Assembly (NCBI RefSeq): GCF_032854445.1
Contig: NC_088307.1
Span: forward strand, 4,216,001 to 4,280,000
DNA length: 64,000 bases
Direction: 5' to 3'
Source: Liolophura sinensis
Taxonomy: Eukaryota > Mollusca > Polyplacophora > Chitonida > Chitonidae
The position numbers and the translations under genes were made by a program. The notes below the pieces were generated by a model. That model was not told the DNA's origin. It made no database searches and worked only from the letters and a program-made list of their open reading frames with translations. Positions 1-11,869 of the stretch are shown here, piece after piece (positions within the stretch are counted from its first letter, which is position 1; each line of letters begins with the position of its first letter).

Positions 1-480
1 CTCAGGTCTGTGGTTTAAACCGGAAAGTCAGGTTTTCTCCAGCCATAATGCTTCCCACCATCGTACAAGTGAAAAAGTATTGCGTGTATATTGCGTTACA
101 AAACAATCAAATAAACAGCGTGAAATACACAGACTGACCACATGTTCGTCTTCAGTATAGAGACGCAATATGTATACATTTATTCCATTTTCCGCCTTAT
201 TATTTGTAAACATTATTAAGGCTGATGGTGAACCTTGCTTGCTCAGATGGTTAAATCCCTGGTGCGACTATCAGGTCACTGACGAGTGTGGTCGCGTGTT
301 CGAATCCAGCTCTCGCTGTTTCATCTGCGTCTTTAAGACAGGAGGCTTCTCATGTATCTGACCCAGATCGGTTTACTGTTGACTACCACGTTTCCTCCAC
401 TGATGAAGCTGGCGGTTATTAAACACAAGTGAGAAATTCTTAAGTACATCGTTAAAAAAAATGCTCATAGATGAGAAACA
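1..480. repeat. Degraded SINE-like fragments at the window start
   Basis: About 32-117 resembles the 3' half of SINE family A in sense orientation (CCATAATGC ... GTACAAGTGAAA ... CAATCAAATAAA). About 231-345 has a tRNA-like head (GCTCAGATGGTTAAA, then GTTCGAATCCAGC), possibly from another SINE. No gene seen. Confidence 0.45.
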
Positions 481-495
481 CTGTCTCACCAGTGG

Positions 496-859
496 AACCG
501 GCCCGGATAGCACAGTTGGTAGAGCGTCCGCTTCGGGACCGGTAGATCCAGGATCAATCCTTGATTGAGTCACACCTAAGACTTTAAAAGAGGAAGTTGT
601 AACTTCCTCGCTTGGCATTCAGCATGAAAGGGATAGTGCAACGACTGGTTGACCCGTATCAGTATAATGGCTCGGGCGGGGCGGCTTACTTGCCTTCGGT
701 AAGTCGTCTCAGTGAAGCTGCACTAAATAAAAGAGCGGTGAAAATCCGTCCTGCAACAAGGAGGCACATTACACGTACATGCACCCTAATGATTCCGTCG
801 TCGTCATATGACTGAAAAATTGTTGAGTACGACGTTAAACCCCAAGCACTAGCACTCAC
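496..859 (+). repeat. SINE family B, full length, with target-site duplication
   Basis: A tRNA-like head (GGTAGAGCGTCCGCTTCGGG, then GATCAATCC) is followed by a body with the GGCTCGGGCGGGGCGGCTTA block and a tail GAGTACGACGTTAAACCCC. A 12-bp direct repeat TCTCACCAGTGG flanks it at 484-495 and 860-871, marking a retroposon insertion. Other copies: 10452-10741 (minus), 32547-32909, 42893-43112 and 58282-58617. Confidence 0.85.
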
Positions 860-1450
860 TCTCACCAGTGGTAAATTTACCCACTCACTTATTCAGTCAG
901 TCCTGTGAGAACTGCTTTAAACATTCAAATGCATAACATCAGTATCTTAGCACACACCACAAACAACGGCAGCTTGAAGATCTTTAGTGGTTTATTATCA
1001 ACAATAGACAAATTACATAACAAAAATAAATAAAATCTGAGTAACAGCAAATACGATGGAAATACGTCAGTGAGCAGTGAAGTGCCACTAGCTCTGTCCA
1101 TACAGCTATTCTAGATACAAACACACGATACATGGATTTACACAGAGATGTATGATGATATGATGGGTAAAGCTATTCACAGAGCCGACACACGCTCTAT
1201 ATCAAAATGTCTTGACCGATCACAAATTGGTCCGCAAAGTTATCTCCCTTGAGACAGATCAGAATCATATCGGATTGGTTAAAAACCTCAAAGTGGCCAA
1301 ACTGTGATGATTATTCTAAACCTCAACGTAAATCGAGTCCATATGAAAGTTATGTCAAATGGTATTTTCCAAATAAAAGTCGCCATTTCAGCCCCCACAT
1401 AAGTAAGTACAGGTTTTTACTGGAGTACATGTGGCAATGATTGACGAAAT

Positions 1451-2458
1451 TTAAATGCACATCCAGGCGTACACTTTTCGCGGATGTTCAAACGGGCGAC
1501 GTGCGTGAAGCACCTGAATGTTGTCAATCATAATGACGTCACCATGACGCCACATATAATCTACAGCATTACTTTCCAGGACGTCTTTCATAACATCCAT
1601 TTTGTCAGCCTCCATATATTTGCCGTCTCCAAAGCAGACAGATTCTTCGGGAATGTTTCTAGCGTCGTCATAAGCCCTGTAGGCATCGTCAATCGCATTA
1701 AACCACATCATCTTATTGGTTCTTTTATCCACGCGCATGGCCGGTAGCAGCATGGTGGTAGTTTTCATGGAGCCGTCAGGAAGCCAGCTGAAGGTAGTGC
1801 CTTGCTCGCGCGCGCGTTCTTCCGCCTCATGTTTTTCGGTGACAAGGTACGTGCTCTGCCATCCTCGACCAATCGCCGAGTTGTTGTCGTCACCGTCCGG
1901 CAATACCCGGATGTAATGGACACCCTTCTCTTCCAATTCCGCCACAAAATCCGGTTCCCGCTTCTTCATTTCTCTGTACACAACATTGGATAAGACGATT
2001 CCCGTCTGACCGTTCTCCTTTGCCGGAACATCACAGTAAAAGAAAATGGTTTCAGGAGATTTTGGAGCCTGTGAGACCTCGTGATGGAAAGCTATGAGTT
2101 TGTCTGGAGGAGCCTCATTGGTGGTGAACACGTCACCAACCACCACATTTCTGGGTGCAGCGCCCCCTATGTAAGGGAAAGCATCGAAGCCAAGAGACCG
2201 GACAAATTTATCAAAGTGAACTGGGGCGTCCACGGGAAAGCCGCGGAACAAAATGGCGGCGTATTTAAGCAAAAGATCTTTGAGGTCTTCCTTCTTTTCC
2301 TTCAGCCATTCGTTGACGTCGGTGCTGTCCACAAACTGTTCATCATCTGACGGCGTGATGATCAAAGGGAATGGCTTTCCATCAAAAATCTTCTGCTCCG
2401 GTTCCTCAAGAGTTTTGTAGGTTACGCGTTCTCCAAGTCGGCCTACGTCCTTTTCCAT
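1451..2458 (-). CDS. TauD/TfdA-like Fe(II)/2-oxoglutarate dioxygenase (clavaminate synthase-like), paralogue 1
   Basis: This 335-residue protein fills one uninterrupted exon. It belongs to the TauD/TfdA (clavaminate synthase-like, plant At3g21360-type) oxygenases, which use Fe(II), O2 and 2-oxoglutarate to oxidise a small substrate. Seen in the sequence: the H-x-E metal motif in FHHEVSQ (His125, Glu127), the distal His318 in VLHARRPF, and an Arg near 327 that would hold 2-oxoglutarate. The block GGAAPRNVVVGDVFTTNE (about 98-115) is almost identical in the second copy at 23554-24558; overall the two look a little over half identical. Length suits the family, and there is no signal peptide or membrane segment, so it is probably soluble. 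The start is the first ATG after a splice acceptor (AG at 2466-2465). An AATAAA on this strand at 996-991 gives a 3' UTR of about 460 nt. The substrate cannot be told from sequence. Confidence 0.92.
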   Translation of the reverse strand: MEKDVGRLGERVTYKTLEEPEQKIFDGKPFPLIITPSDDEQFVDSTDVNEWLKEKKEDLKDLLLKYAAILFRGFPVDAPVHFDKFVRSLGFDAFPYIGGAAPRNVVVGDVFTTNEAPPDKLIAFHHEVSQAPKSPETIFFYCDVPAKENGQTGIVLSNVVYREMKKREPDFVAELEEKGVHYIRVLPDGDDNNSAIGRGWQSTYLVTEKHEAEERAREQGTTFSWLPDGSMKTTTMLLPAMRVDKRTNKMMWFNAIDDAYRAYDDARNIPEESVCFGDGKYMEADKMDVMKDVLESNAVDYMWRHGDVIMIDNIQVLHARRPFEHPRKVYAWMCI

Positions 2459-2464
2459 TTATAT

Positions 2465-2888
2465 CTGTCAAAGAAAAAAAACACACATAGCATGAGATTC
2501 GATTTTATTACAGTTCACAAATGCACGACCAGCTTTCCTTATGCTTTTTTATACCTCTTAAATGACTGAAAAAAGCTTAGAAAACATAATTAGCAACTCG
2601 GTATTTACAAGACTAAATTTACTCAGGTTAAAAATTTATTGTGTGAAATATTCAACCTGACAGGTAAAAGACAGAGAATTTGCAAAGTTTACTCGCACTG
2701 CATGTAAACACTTAAACGAGAGCTATTTTGATGAAACCTAGACTATCATATAACCAAGCTCTTCATACACAGTTGATAATGTTCGCTTTCAAAAAATCAG
2801 GGTGATCACTCCAAAATTAAAAGGGTTCCAATTAGGAACCCTGAAATACTGCGTTGAATTGTTCAATCACACTAGAAATGTAACTCAC
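2465..2888 (-). other. Probable 5' UTR intron of oxygenase 1
   Basis: Read on the minus strand, AAAG|GTGAGTTA at 2892-2881 is a good donor. A pyrimidine-rich run ending in TTTGACAG at 2465 is a good acceptor, six bases before the start codon. The predicted intron is 424 bp. No alternative coding exon is visible upstream. This is inference from splice signals only. Confidence 0.55.
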
Positions 2889-3092
2889 CTTTGGTTTCTG
2901 CTGTACGTGAAATTGAAACAAAAGTCAAAATAAAGTTGTTTGTCCTGTTACACCGGAAAATAGTTCCAATTCTTTCGTCCAAAGATTTGACAGTGTCGAA
3001 CTCTGCTTTGTAAAAGCTCAAGACTGTTGTCTCTCAGATACAGTGTTAAGATGTCCCTGCTTGTTGTGTGGCAAACCAAGGAAAGCCGCGCC

Positions 3093-3100
3093 ATTTTATA
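3093..3100 (-). promoter_or_regulatory. Candidate TATA box for oxygenase 1
   Basis: On the minus strand the sequence reads CTATAAAATGGCGCGG. It lies about 210 bp upstream of the candidate donor at 2889/2888. A start of transcription about 30 bp downstream (near 3070) would give a short non-coding first exon of about 180 nt. The local rise in GC around 3080-3140 fits a promoter. Motif evidence only. Confidence 0.4.
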
Positions 3101-4244
3101 GCGAGCCCCTGAGATTTGCTGCGTCGCCGTCCCTGTATGGATCGGGTCAGGTCCGGATTTCTTCTGTTCTCTCTGGTTACTGTTTACTGGTCAATCCTCA
3201 AAGCCTACAGGTAAGATAATGTAACTGGCCACAAGCTGGCCGGACAGGTAACAAACTGCAGGTTTCCGATCTCTGCCGAAGCCACGGAAACCACATTTTC
3301 TACATCCTATTAGTGAATTCTAGTCGATTAACATTGGCAGTTAAGAACCTGGGAACCAGGTTGATCTGGTATAGGGGCGTGTTAAGCTATATCAGGCAAA
3401 AGGGCAGCCAAAGTCAAGGAGACTGATATAAGCAACATTTCTCACACGTTTGGACACGTGTTTGAAAAGTCAGCCCCACCCGGTCCTAACCGAATCTCCC
3501 CCAACGTTTCGTACTTCACATTAGCAAACAAATTCACATATACGGTACGAAGTTTCGAGAAATTTCTCTTTCCAAACCCGAAAGAACATAACAAAGTCTG
3601 AGATGAAAAGTTTGTTTTAAGTTTACAAAACTGTCCAAAACTGAGACGGGGAAAACTGTAAATCTGTTCAGCAACAAAATTATTAAGCATGGTCAAAAAT
3701 AACAAATATGATTTTCGAACTCTTTACTTGTTCTGGTTGCTTCCGTTAAAACCCTTTGCGCAAGTCCGAACCGCACGGCAGAAGAATTCGGCTTTCACAA
3801 CAAAACATAACATTTTCATGTAAATTCAAGGTAAGTGATTCTATGATGATATCTTTATTTCAAGATCATTTTGTTTCTTTTACAATGCATCAAGTCACTT
3901 TTTGTATTATATATGCGATTTGTATTTTAAAAAGACACATAATTTTGACTATGCTGAGTTGTTGTGGAAATGAAAAGAATATATCGCAACTCCGTGAAAT
4001 GAATACTTTACTCATGATTCCACTCTCTCACTGTAACTGATATTCAATGTCAACAAGAAAATAGTGATCGTATTACACTATTATCACCTGTGCATTTAAG
4101 TCAAAACTCTTGAATTAACATTTGTTTTTTTAACAATTATATCAGCGATAGTTAATTTAACAGCACTAAAGGAAAATTGCTCCACTTTAGCCACTAGTAT
4201 TGGTGAGCGGAGGACCAAATGCTTTAACATTGGAAGGTTAACGT

Positions 4245-4549
4245 CATTTGAAACCCATTAGCTACCAGACATCTGTAGGAGGGCTTCGGAAAACCCACTG
4301 ATTTCTGTCCATGGAAACCCATTATCTAGCCGTATGTAGGATTGTTTACATAATTCCAGTGATGCAGTTTCACTGCAACCCATTAAGTAGACATCTGTAA
4401 AACTTTTTACGAAAAACCCACTCATGTGTGTCATGTGGAAACCTTTAACTAGACATCTGTAGTTACCAAGTGATGACGGTTGTTTGGAATCTCATTTACC
4501 AGACATTTTAGGAACATTTACGTAAACCTAGTGGTGTATACTATTTGAT

Positions 4550-4584
<35 letters not shown>

Positions 4585-4670
4585 TTTGAGAGCCCGGGGG
4601 AAACCCTATACCATTTGAAACCCAATAACTAAATATCTGTAGGAACGTTTACATGAACCCAGTTCTTAGA
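4245..4670. repeat. Degenerate ~60-65 bp tandem repeat with (TTTA)n insert
   Basis: About six diverged units share AACCCATTA, CTAGACATCTGTAGGA and GTAAACCCAGTGAT. A TTTA microsatellite run at about 4551-4588 interrupts the array. No open frame is maintained across it. Confidence 0.6.
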
Positions 4671-4751
4671 ACCCTTGGTCACGCACGTATGTAAGCGAAT
4701 GTGTTTACATTAATACCGCTCTGTGAAGTATTTAGACCCTTTGAACTAATC

Positions 4752-4931
4752 GTGGTTGCCGTGCTAGCGCAGCACAGAGACCCAAGAGTCTCTTACTAAT
4801 GCTGTCGTGAGTTCAAGTCCGTCTCATGCTGACTTCCTCTCCAGACGTACGTGGGAAAGTCTGTCAGCAGCCTGCGGAGGGTTCGGAAACAACAGTACGG
4901 CGTGAAACAACAGTCACATAATTAAATCAAG
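4752..4931 (+). repeat. SINE family A, internally deleted copy
   Basis: tRNA-like head (CGTGCTAGCGCAGC, then GTGAGTTCAAGTCC) followed by GACTTCCTCTCCAGACG and the tail TACGGCGTGAAACAACAG. Part of the central region is missing. Confidence 0.65.
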
Positions 4932-5159
4932 TAAACTGCATGATTCAATCTAGAACTGGGGTATCAGTATCTGCCAGTGTCAATGATAACCCTTTCTGAA
5001 TGCTCAGCCTAACGGGATAGGTCAAAAATTTGTCAGATCGGTGGATGTGGATAGGGTGCCCTGCCTGGTGTTATAAAACAGATCTATCATTAGTTTACAT
5101 GACAACGTTAGTTACATGTTAAGATAATAGAGTGTTATCTCCACAGCCCATGGGTGGGG

Positions 5160-5462
5160 TGGCTGCTTTGGTTGCATAATGGTTAGAGCGTTTGCCTCGA
5201 AGACCGGAGGCCCTGAGATCAAACCCGGGTCGGGTCATGCCAAAATGATACTTGCTGCTGCCTCGCTTGTCGCTCAGCAGTGAAAATTTAGAGCAAAGAA
5301 ACATGACTGATTAGCCCGGTGTCAGTGTAATATGACTGGATGGAATGTCATGTGTGGTGTGTTCGCATGCCACAAGAAGATACGATATATGTACGCACAC
5401 CTAATAACTCCTTATTGTGATATGACTCAAAAATTGTTAAGTACGACGTTCAACCACAAGCT
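5160..5462 (+). repeat. SINE family C, near full length
   Basis: A tRNA-like head (GGTTAGAGCGTTTGCCTCGA, then GAGATCAAACCCGGG) is followed by GGTCGGGTCAT, CTGCCTCGCTTGTCGCTCAG, a TGACTGGATGG body and the tail TTGTTAAGTACGACGTTCAA. Other copies: 25040-25363, 56612-56955, the split copy at 14755-15560 and an antisense fragment at 27545-27698. Confidence 0.75.
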
Positions 5463-5465
5463 TAC

Positions 5466-6095
5466 ATACATACATGAGGCGGACGTTTTAACCACTTGGC
5501 TAGCTCACTGCATCAAAGTTGGTTGGTGAATAGTGTAAATATATCAACCTTGACTTATTTAATTATATGATTTATTTAATGTAGGTAAGTCCTTACCTAC
5601 ATGCCCTGAAGAATTTGTTCTCTTTTACAACAGCGGAAAGATTTATTAGTGTAAGGGCAAGCCAGTTGTCTGTAACAAACCACCACCATTCGTCAAGAAA
5701 CTGAAAATCCTCCTGACCAGGACGCTGTACCGTAGATTTGTAGCAAAATGTCGTCAGCACCAATCCAATGAAAATTTCATTATTATTCAAAATCAGCAAT
5801 GAACTTCCTAAAGTGTAGAAAACAGGTCGCATTTTAACACTATAAACTTCTCAGGTATGAGTCTGATATAAACTGAAAAGCAACACTTTAAGCTATTTTT
5901 GGTAACTATAGTAAAACTTAATTTGATCACCGAATATGGATGTTTTTCCTAACATCTCCAGTATAGCCTCTGAAGTTACGTCAGAACCATTCATATATCA
6001 GTCTGGGGAAAATGATACCGGTCCAAGTTTTAAGAATCTAATTTTTATCAATTAAGCATTTGACTGGTCTCGATGGTTGAGATAATCAGTGCCCA
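5466..6095. other. No gene recognised
   Basis: AT-rich sequence. The longest open frame (5832-5593, minus strand, 79 codons) resembles no known protein and has no family motif. Confidence 0.5.
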
Positions 6096-6345
6096 GAGCT
6101 CTCAAAAAGAATCTGTTAATTTGTTAAACTTACAGAAACTTTGTTGTCTGAGCGACGCTGGAATGTATTATGTTATTGCAGCAAATTATTGTGTTCAAAT
6201 AGCACAAATATTTTATTAAATCAACATCTGTCAATATTCTATTAAATCAAAGATTGCTCCAAAGCAACAGGATATTATGTTGAATATGACACAGTATTAT
6301 GTTATAATAACAGAATGCATTCTAGCTTCTCTCAGGCAACAGACA
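6096..6345. mobile_element. MITE-like inverted-repeat element, copy 1 (degraded)
   Basis: The left arm (CTCAAAAAGAATCTGTTA ... CTTTGTTGTCTGAGCGACGC) is mirrored on the right (CTTCTCTCAGGCAACAGACA). It matches the better preserved elements at about 13181-13427 and 40910-41141. No transposase frame lies inside, so it is non-autonomous. Confidence 0.55.
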
Positions 6346-7735
6346 TTCGGCCAAAATATTTTGAGTGAAATAAGTTCGCCTGTACTTTTGGGTAAGGGTG
6401 CCTCTTGTACAAGAGTAGTGTTTAGATTTCGAACTCTTTCGTTTCCGAAGGTGGAAGAATTCCCACTGTAAGCCTACCACGTGATCAGTCAGAAATGTTA
6501 TGCAATAGTATTTAATTTTAGTTTCACAAAAATTACTCAGACGAACGATGGAGAAAATGGAAGAGGGGAACGTTTGTGAACACAATAAGTTCCTGACAGA
6601 AATGGGTATCATTTGTTCTCCCGGAACACTGCGAGAAAGGTGATCAGTAAGTTAATGTCAACTAAAAGTTGCCTAACATTTAACATGATACTGTAGGGCT
6701 CGTTTTACCTTACCCGCAAAAGAGTTCGAACTCAAAACCCTCTTATTCGCTGACGGGATGGGGTGGTCTACCTTGCACTCTCGCCGGTTTATTTGGCTTT
6801 GAATTGGTTTCTTAATATCTTTGATCACATCGGTTTTAACGTCGATTTATTTCCTTTATTTTATGTATAAAGGTTTTTTCCTCACTACGCCAGGTACAAG
6901 ATAGACATCATAACGTACAGTCAGCTTGAATTGTTTTCGAACTCGCAACCTCTTCTCTCAGTGGCTTGTGATCTATTCCAATCAGAGTCCTTTCATTTCC
7001 TATGAAGCGATGTTTTTGGCCCATGTGTAAATCAACTCGATGACCTGTACACCGTTAAGATAAATAGGCGTTATTGTTAGGCTGTTTAAATTCAGTAGAT
7101 AAGGGTCTTAAATAATAGTAGCACTATTTAATCTGGTTTTGCTAAAATAAGCCCGCTATCATCTTATATATCCTACTCTGGTAGGGACAGTTGATAACAG
7201 TTATAACATAGAGCAGATAATCCGTGCCTGTAAGGGCCCGGATGTTTAGCTAACGTGAAATTTACCGTTATATATGCGCGCATTTGGTGTGATTTGGAGG
7301 TAGTAGGATAAAAAGGTCCAAAGGTCATGCATGTTTTCAGTGAACAGTTAATGGTTAATTATGGTGCATTTTGATTTTACTCACCATAAGATGTGAAAAA
7401 GAGTTGTGTCAAAAGGGCTGATATCTAAAAAAGTGTAGAATGCATTTTGCTGAAACTTGCTAGGGTTGTCTTATAACGCTTTGATAAATTTATAGACATA
7501 GGTGTAAAGTGTAGGGTTTGTAAAGCCTATAATATAGTTGTTTAACCTTTATTTGCATATTGGGCTATTTCCGGCAGTTGTTTGTTGCATTTTAACTATA
7601 AAAACAACAACAGAAACATAACTGGTATAATTTGTATTAATACAGTTAATAGCTCGAAAGGATTAAGAAAACTATATCATGAAACAATCTTAGACATAAG
7701 TCCAAAGTTCGGAAATTAAATATCGTACGTTCCTT
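6346..7735. other. No gene recognised
   Basis: Contains only short unrelated open frames. An ORF at 6612-6322 overlaps the MITE copy. No conserved motif, RNA gene or repeat array was recognised. Confidence 0.5.
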
Positions 7736-7862
7736 CGCATTGTATTAGCTGAAATTTGTAAAACTGTACAATAACGTTGCCAAGCAATATTTTTAGCTTG
7801 TTACATAAGAAATAACAATTTTATAAGGGTGTGAAATTTTGACTTGAGTCTACGATCTTTTC
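7736..7862. repeat. Dispersed repeat, also present at 38831-38967
   Basis: Shared landmarks in the same order: TTTTAGCTGA-like, TGTACAATAAC, CAATATTTT, GAAATAACAATTTTA and GAGT-TAAGTCTA-GATC. Function and class unknown; probably an old transposable element. Confidence 0.5.
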
Positions 7863-8040
7863 GTAATCTTGTGACCAAAACGTCAATAAACCTTCGTATT
7901 CAGAATTTTAATCTATAAAATGGATAGCAATATAGTTGACATACTAAACAATCTACGCGGAATTACAAAGTTGTGTTCATACCTTGGTCATCGTGAAGAA
8001 GTATCGTGAAGCAGGAAGATTTAAAGGTATATGACTTGTC

Positions 8041-8165
8041 ACAATGCACCAATGGTTGGAGGGGTGGGATGAGGGGAGTGGGGGGTGCCTATACGTTGCC
8101 TCCTTGACCAGAGTGGAGTGGGGACGTCGAACCGTCGGGGAGAAAGGACATAGAGGGGTGAGAAC
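8041..8165 (+). other. G-rich tract
   Basis: Runs of three to six G (GGAGGGGTGGGATGAGGGG, then AGTGGGGGGTG) could fold as a G-quadruplex. The open frames on both strands here (8044-8355 plus, 8330-7977 minus) mirror each other and look like composition artefacts. Confidence 0.35.
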
Positions 8166-8968
8166 GACCAGCAAGGTCTCCTTGACTGAGATTGTTACAC
8201 CTTGTACAGTTGCTGCCACGTGGCTGAGCACGGGGTTGAACTGGTTTGTGATCGTGGAGCAAAGTGTACCAGGCTTCATGATTATAGGGATTAGCTCAAG
8301 TAGATGGCATACGTGCTGCCAACTGCGCATGTACCAATATGTAGAGCGCTGCTAACCAAACCCGACTCGGGCTGGCTGGGGGAAACCAGTTCTCCCTGAA
8401 TACCGTTAGTCCCTGACAGCCAAGCCCGGCCTTGCTCTATATGATTTTATTAACTTTGATCTTCAAAAACAGACAGCTTGAGGGAGAAGTAATGTACGCG
8501 GAATACAAATTTGTAAGCCAAGTTCAAATTGATTGACTTACATAGTTGTAGACCTTAAATGACAAAGAGAGAGCTGAACCCAATTTTTATTTTATGTCTT
8601 CAGTCTTAAAAAATAAAAATATATTTGGACGTGGGCTTAAGGTAATTGTGCGCAATTTTCACGACAATTGCATTATTCGGCGTTTAATACTAAAACAAAA
8701 ATGTTTAATGTAGGCCCCTACCGATGATTTTTATTGCATGTACAATGATTCTTTATAATTAAAAGACTAGGCGAGAAATAAACTTTAATTGACTGTCTTT
8801 CTAGACATCGTAATGGGATACATAAACATTTACTTCTTGCTTGAAATGCACAGTTTAGATATACAGCATATTAGGCCTAATCAGTAAACTGTAATCACAG
8901 GAGAAAGACAAAGCGTCGTAGCATTTCATATTCACCCTTGCCACTTTGTTGCGCTTATCATACAGTTT

Positions 8969-9173
8969 CACCAATACGACAATTGTGAGTTCAAATACAG
9001 CTATACTGGCTTCCTCTCCACTTGTACGTGGGAAGATTTGCCGGCAAGGTTCGGATCGTTGTGTGTTTCGCTCGGACTCTGCTCGATTTCCCCTCACCAT
9101 AATGCTAGACGTAGTCGAATAAGTGAAATATTCTTGAGTACTGGGTTAAATGCCAATCAAATATAAATAAATC
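8969..9173 (+). repeat. SINE family A, diverged copy
   Basis: GTGAGTTCAAATACAGC (box-B-like), TGGCTTCCTCTCC, ACGTGGGAAG, CCATAATGCTAGACG, GTGAAATATTCTTGAGTAC and an AT-rich tail give the family order in sense orientation. Confidence 0.7.
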
Positions 9174-10130
9174 ATATGACATAGACATTGCAAGCTTGTG
9201 TGAAATACGCCAGTTGAAATCACCCGTTGTATCTCCGGACACAACGAAATGCATTTATTGCCTCTCGAGTCATGAGCCGCTGAAACTTGTAAATGAACTT
9301 TAAGTACTATTTACTAACTATGGATGTGGGATTTTTTCTGTAAATTATATAAATTTCGGCATGATAAAACGACCGTTTACTCACGATATAAAAAGCCTAT
9401 ATCATCGTATAGAAAGCTAAAAAAAATCCTTAAATGTGGCATTACATAATAATCAAACAAATAAAAGCATAAACGCTTAATGTGGTACACATTTTGCTTT
9501 TTACGTTCTCATTTAGTAAATATCCAGAAACACACCTTTGACAAGTGAAAAAACGCTAAGGCCAAACAGACTGATAGATCGATACTTGTAGACTGACTGA
9601 TTGACTGAAGCTCATGTCTTCAGAGCTGAAGCTATGTTAACCTTACCATCGGTAACATTATATGGGCCACTCCTTGCATTTAGATCGCAATGAGTATGCA
9701 AAGCTAATATGTATTAAAGAGGTTATACCGGATATTTTGGGCAATAAACCCAGATTGGTTTGTTAAATCTAATTTTGTATATTTATCACGAATAGCTAAT
9801 ATTATGGCCTTTCAGCAAATGTCCGACCAGTGCGACTGACAGATTTTTTGCCAAAACTCTCATGTATAGTTTCTTTGAGTTTACCTCTCTAAGCGTATTT
9901 ATTCATATTTCTTTGATTGGTGTGTGTTTACGTTCGTAGCCAAGTATTTTTCACCCGGTTGGGTTTGTGGGCGATGGAAATAAGAGTAAACCACCGACTT
10001 GACTTGTTTGTTTCTCGTTTCAGTGTCCTTTTCGACAATATTTGGGACATTTCGTGACCGTGTCTCCAGGTAGAAGGTTAAAAATGATGATATTGGTGAA
10101 AAAGAGCAAGACATCGATGTGAAGATCATA
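9174..10130. other. No gene recognised
   Basis: AT-rich sequence with short open frames only (for example 10129-9899, minus strand, 76 codons). No motif recognised. Confidence 0.5.
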
Positions 10131-10139
10131 TAATGCTGT

Positions 10140-10305
10140 CACACCATATCGTTGTGCCAACACGTCATAGCGGGGTCACGTCACGAAGACACCAGCTGAA
10201 CATGACATCATGTCAGAACGATATCAAATGAACGTGACACCACGTCATGCGGACAACACGTCACGGTGACACGAACTGAATGGGATACCAGATATCCGTG
10301 ACACT
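10140..10305. repeat. Two imperfect ~85-bp repeats rich in CACGTCA
   Basis: Four CACGTCA motifs occur within about 110 bp, with surrounding order GTGAC/GTGCC ... CACGTCAT..CGG ... CACGTCACG ... GCTGAA/ACTGAA repeated once. Confidence 0.45.
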
Positions 10306-10398
10306 GATTTTGTGCCTTTTTTCTTAGCTATTTTCGTTCCACCATAAGCAGATTGTGACTATCTGTCTTCACATGTTTGCCGGTTGTGGTCTGCCGAG

Positions 10399-10440
10399 GG
10401 TGGGGGGGGGGATAGTGTGTGTGTGGGGGGGGGGGGGAGT
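10399..10440 (+). repeat. Poly-G / GT-rich microsatellite
   Basis: Two long G runs separated by a GT run, next to the tail of an antisense SINE B. Potential G-quadruplex and a likely assembly-error site. Confidence 0.55.
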
Positions 10441-10451
10441 GGAGTGATTGA

Positions 10452-10741
10452 GTGAGTGAGTGCTTGGGGTTTAACGTCGTACTTAACAATTTTCCAGTCA
10501 CATGACGACGAAGGAATCCTTAAAGTGCATGTAATGTACCTCCTTGTTGCTCTTTTATCCAGTGCTGCTTCACTGAGAAGCCTTGCCGAAGGCAAGTAAG
10601 CGGCTCCGCCCGAACCATTCTGCTGATACCGGTCAACATTCTTTGCACTATACCCTTCACGCTGAACGAAGTTACAACTTCCTCTTTTAAGTTCTTAGGT
10701 GTGACTCAACCCAGGATCGACCCTGGATCTACCGCTTCCGA
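10452..10741 (-). repeat. SINE family B, antisense
   Basis: Reads in reverse as the family tail (GGGGTTTAACGTCGTACT), the CCGAAGGCAAGTAAG core and the head end CCTGGATCTACCGCTTCC. The outermost part of the tRNA-like head is missing. Confidence 0.75.
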
Positions 10742-10744
10742 GGG

Positions 10745-11600
10745 GGGTTGTGGAGGATAAACACAGAGATGAAAAATGGTCAGTGTGAGTTCAAACCGAT
10801 CCAATATACAACAGCTTCAGGCCTTCACCACGGCGCGATTATCTATGTTTATTCCACTAGTTCCATTCGATGAATATATTCGACGAATTACACTGGGTAA
10901 ACGCGACTCAAGTATACTACCCTCGACAATGTATGGCAAAGCGACCTATTTATTACACGATTAGCCTCTAGAGGTAGTATCTGACATGTAGAGCAAAATT
11001 GTCATATTACCGGACACACTATGTCATTGTAATGTACACTTACGTGAATGTATATACGAGCTGTGTGAGCCAAATATAGAAACCACTACAGGTATATATA
11101 CCTCCATGACACGAGCGTTCAGAGGTATAACGTATAAGTCATGGCTATGTAGGTAAGCATGCTTCCTGGAAAGCGTTTATTTAAAACAAATATATATGAC
11201 ACTTTATTCCAACAAAGACAGACATTAATATTTGCCTATTTTAGCGGCGGCATAGCTTGAAACCAGCAGCCCTTGTGACCAATCAACTTTTTGAGACCAA
11301 CTGCGGCTTAACGTCAGGAGGTATTTCAGTAATACGGCGTCACATGATTATATATACGTAACAAATTTGTGAGATTGGCTTAAAACATCAGCCGAGTAAA
11401 AAAAAATTGAGCTTATGGGATTTCAATATATGTCCAAACGTATTACGGTGGTAATCGCGAAGAGGCGAGATACATGACCATCTCTGTACCTGTGTACGCG
11501 AGAAGACATAACTATTTATATAATAGATACAGGGAATTGAAAATCTTATTTCCGTGGTAATCGGGTATCCTTACCTCTGTATCTACGCAACCAACAAACG
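10745..11600. other. No gene recognised
   Basis: AT-rich sequence with TA-rich stretches and short unrelated open frames (longest 62 codons at 10776-10964). A SINE A 3' fragment follows at about 11610-11715. Confidence 0.45.
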
Positions 11601-11609
11601 AGTTTCCCA

Positions 11610-11715
11610 GCGGTTTACTGGGGAACACTGCTCGGTTTCCTCCCACCACAATGCTGACTGCCGTGGTGTAGGTCAAATGCTCGTAAGTACGCCAATCAGC
11701 AATCAAATAATAAAT
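11610..11715 (+). repeat. SINE family A, 3' fragment
   Basis: ACTGCTCGGTTTCCTCCCAC, AATGCTGACTGCCGTGGTG and CAATCAAATAATAAAT match the 3' half of family A. Confidence 0.55.
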
Positions 11716-11869
11716 ACATTACCTGTACACGCAAAACAACTAGAGTTGTAGCTCGGACCATGACCGGTGGCCGTATGGATAGGCCAAATCGAGATAACAC
11801 GACATGCCTTTTTGTCTTCTTTTTGTTCAATAACGGTTTAACACTCATTACCATTTTGTGATCGAATAA

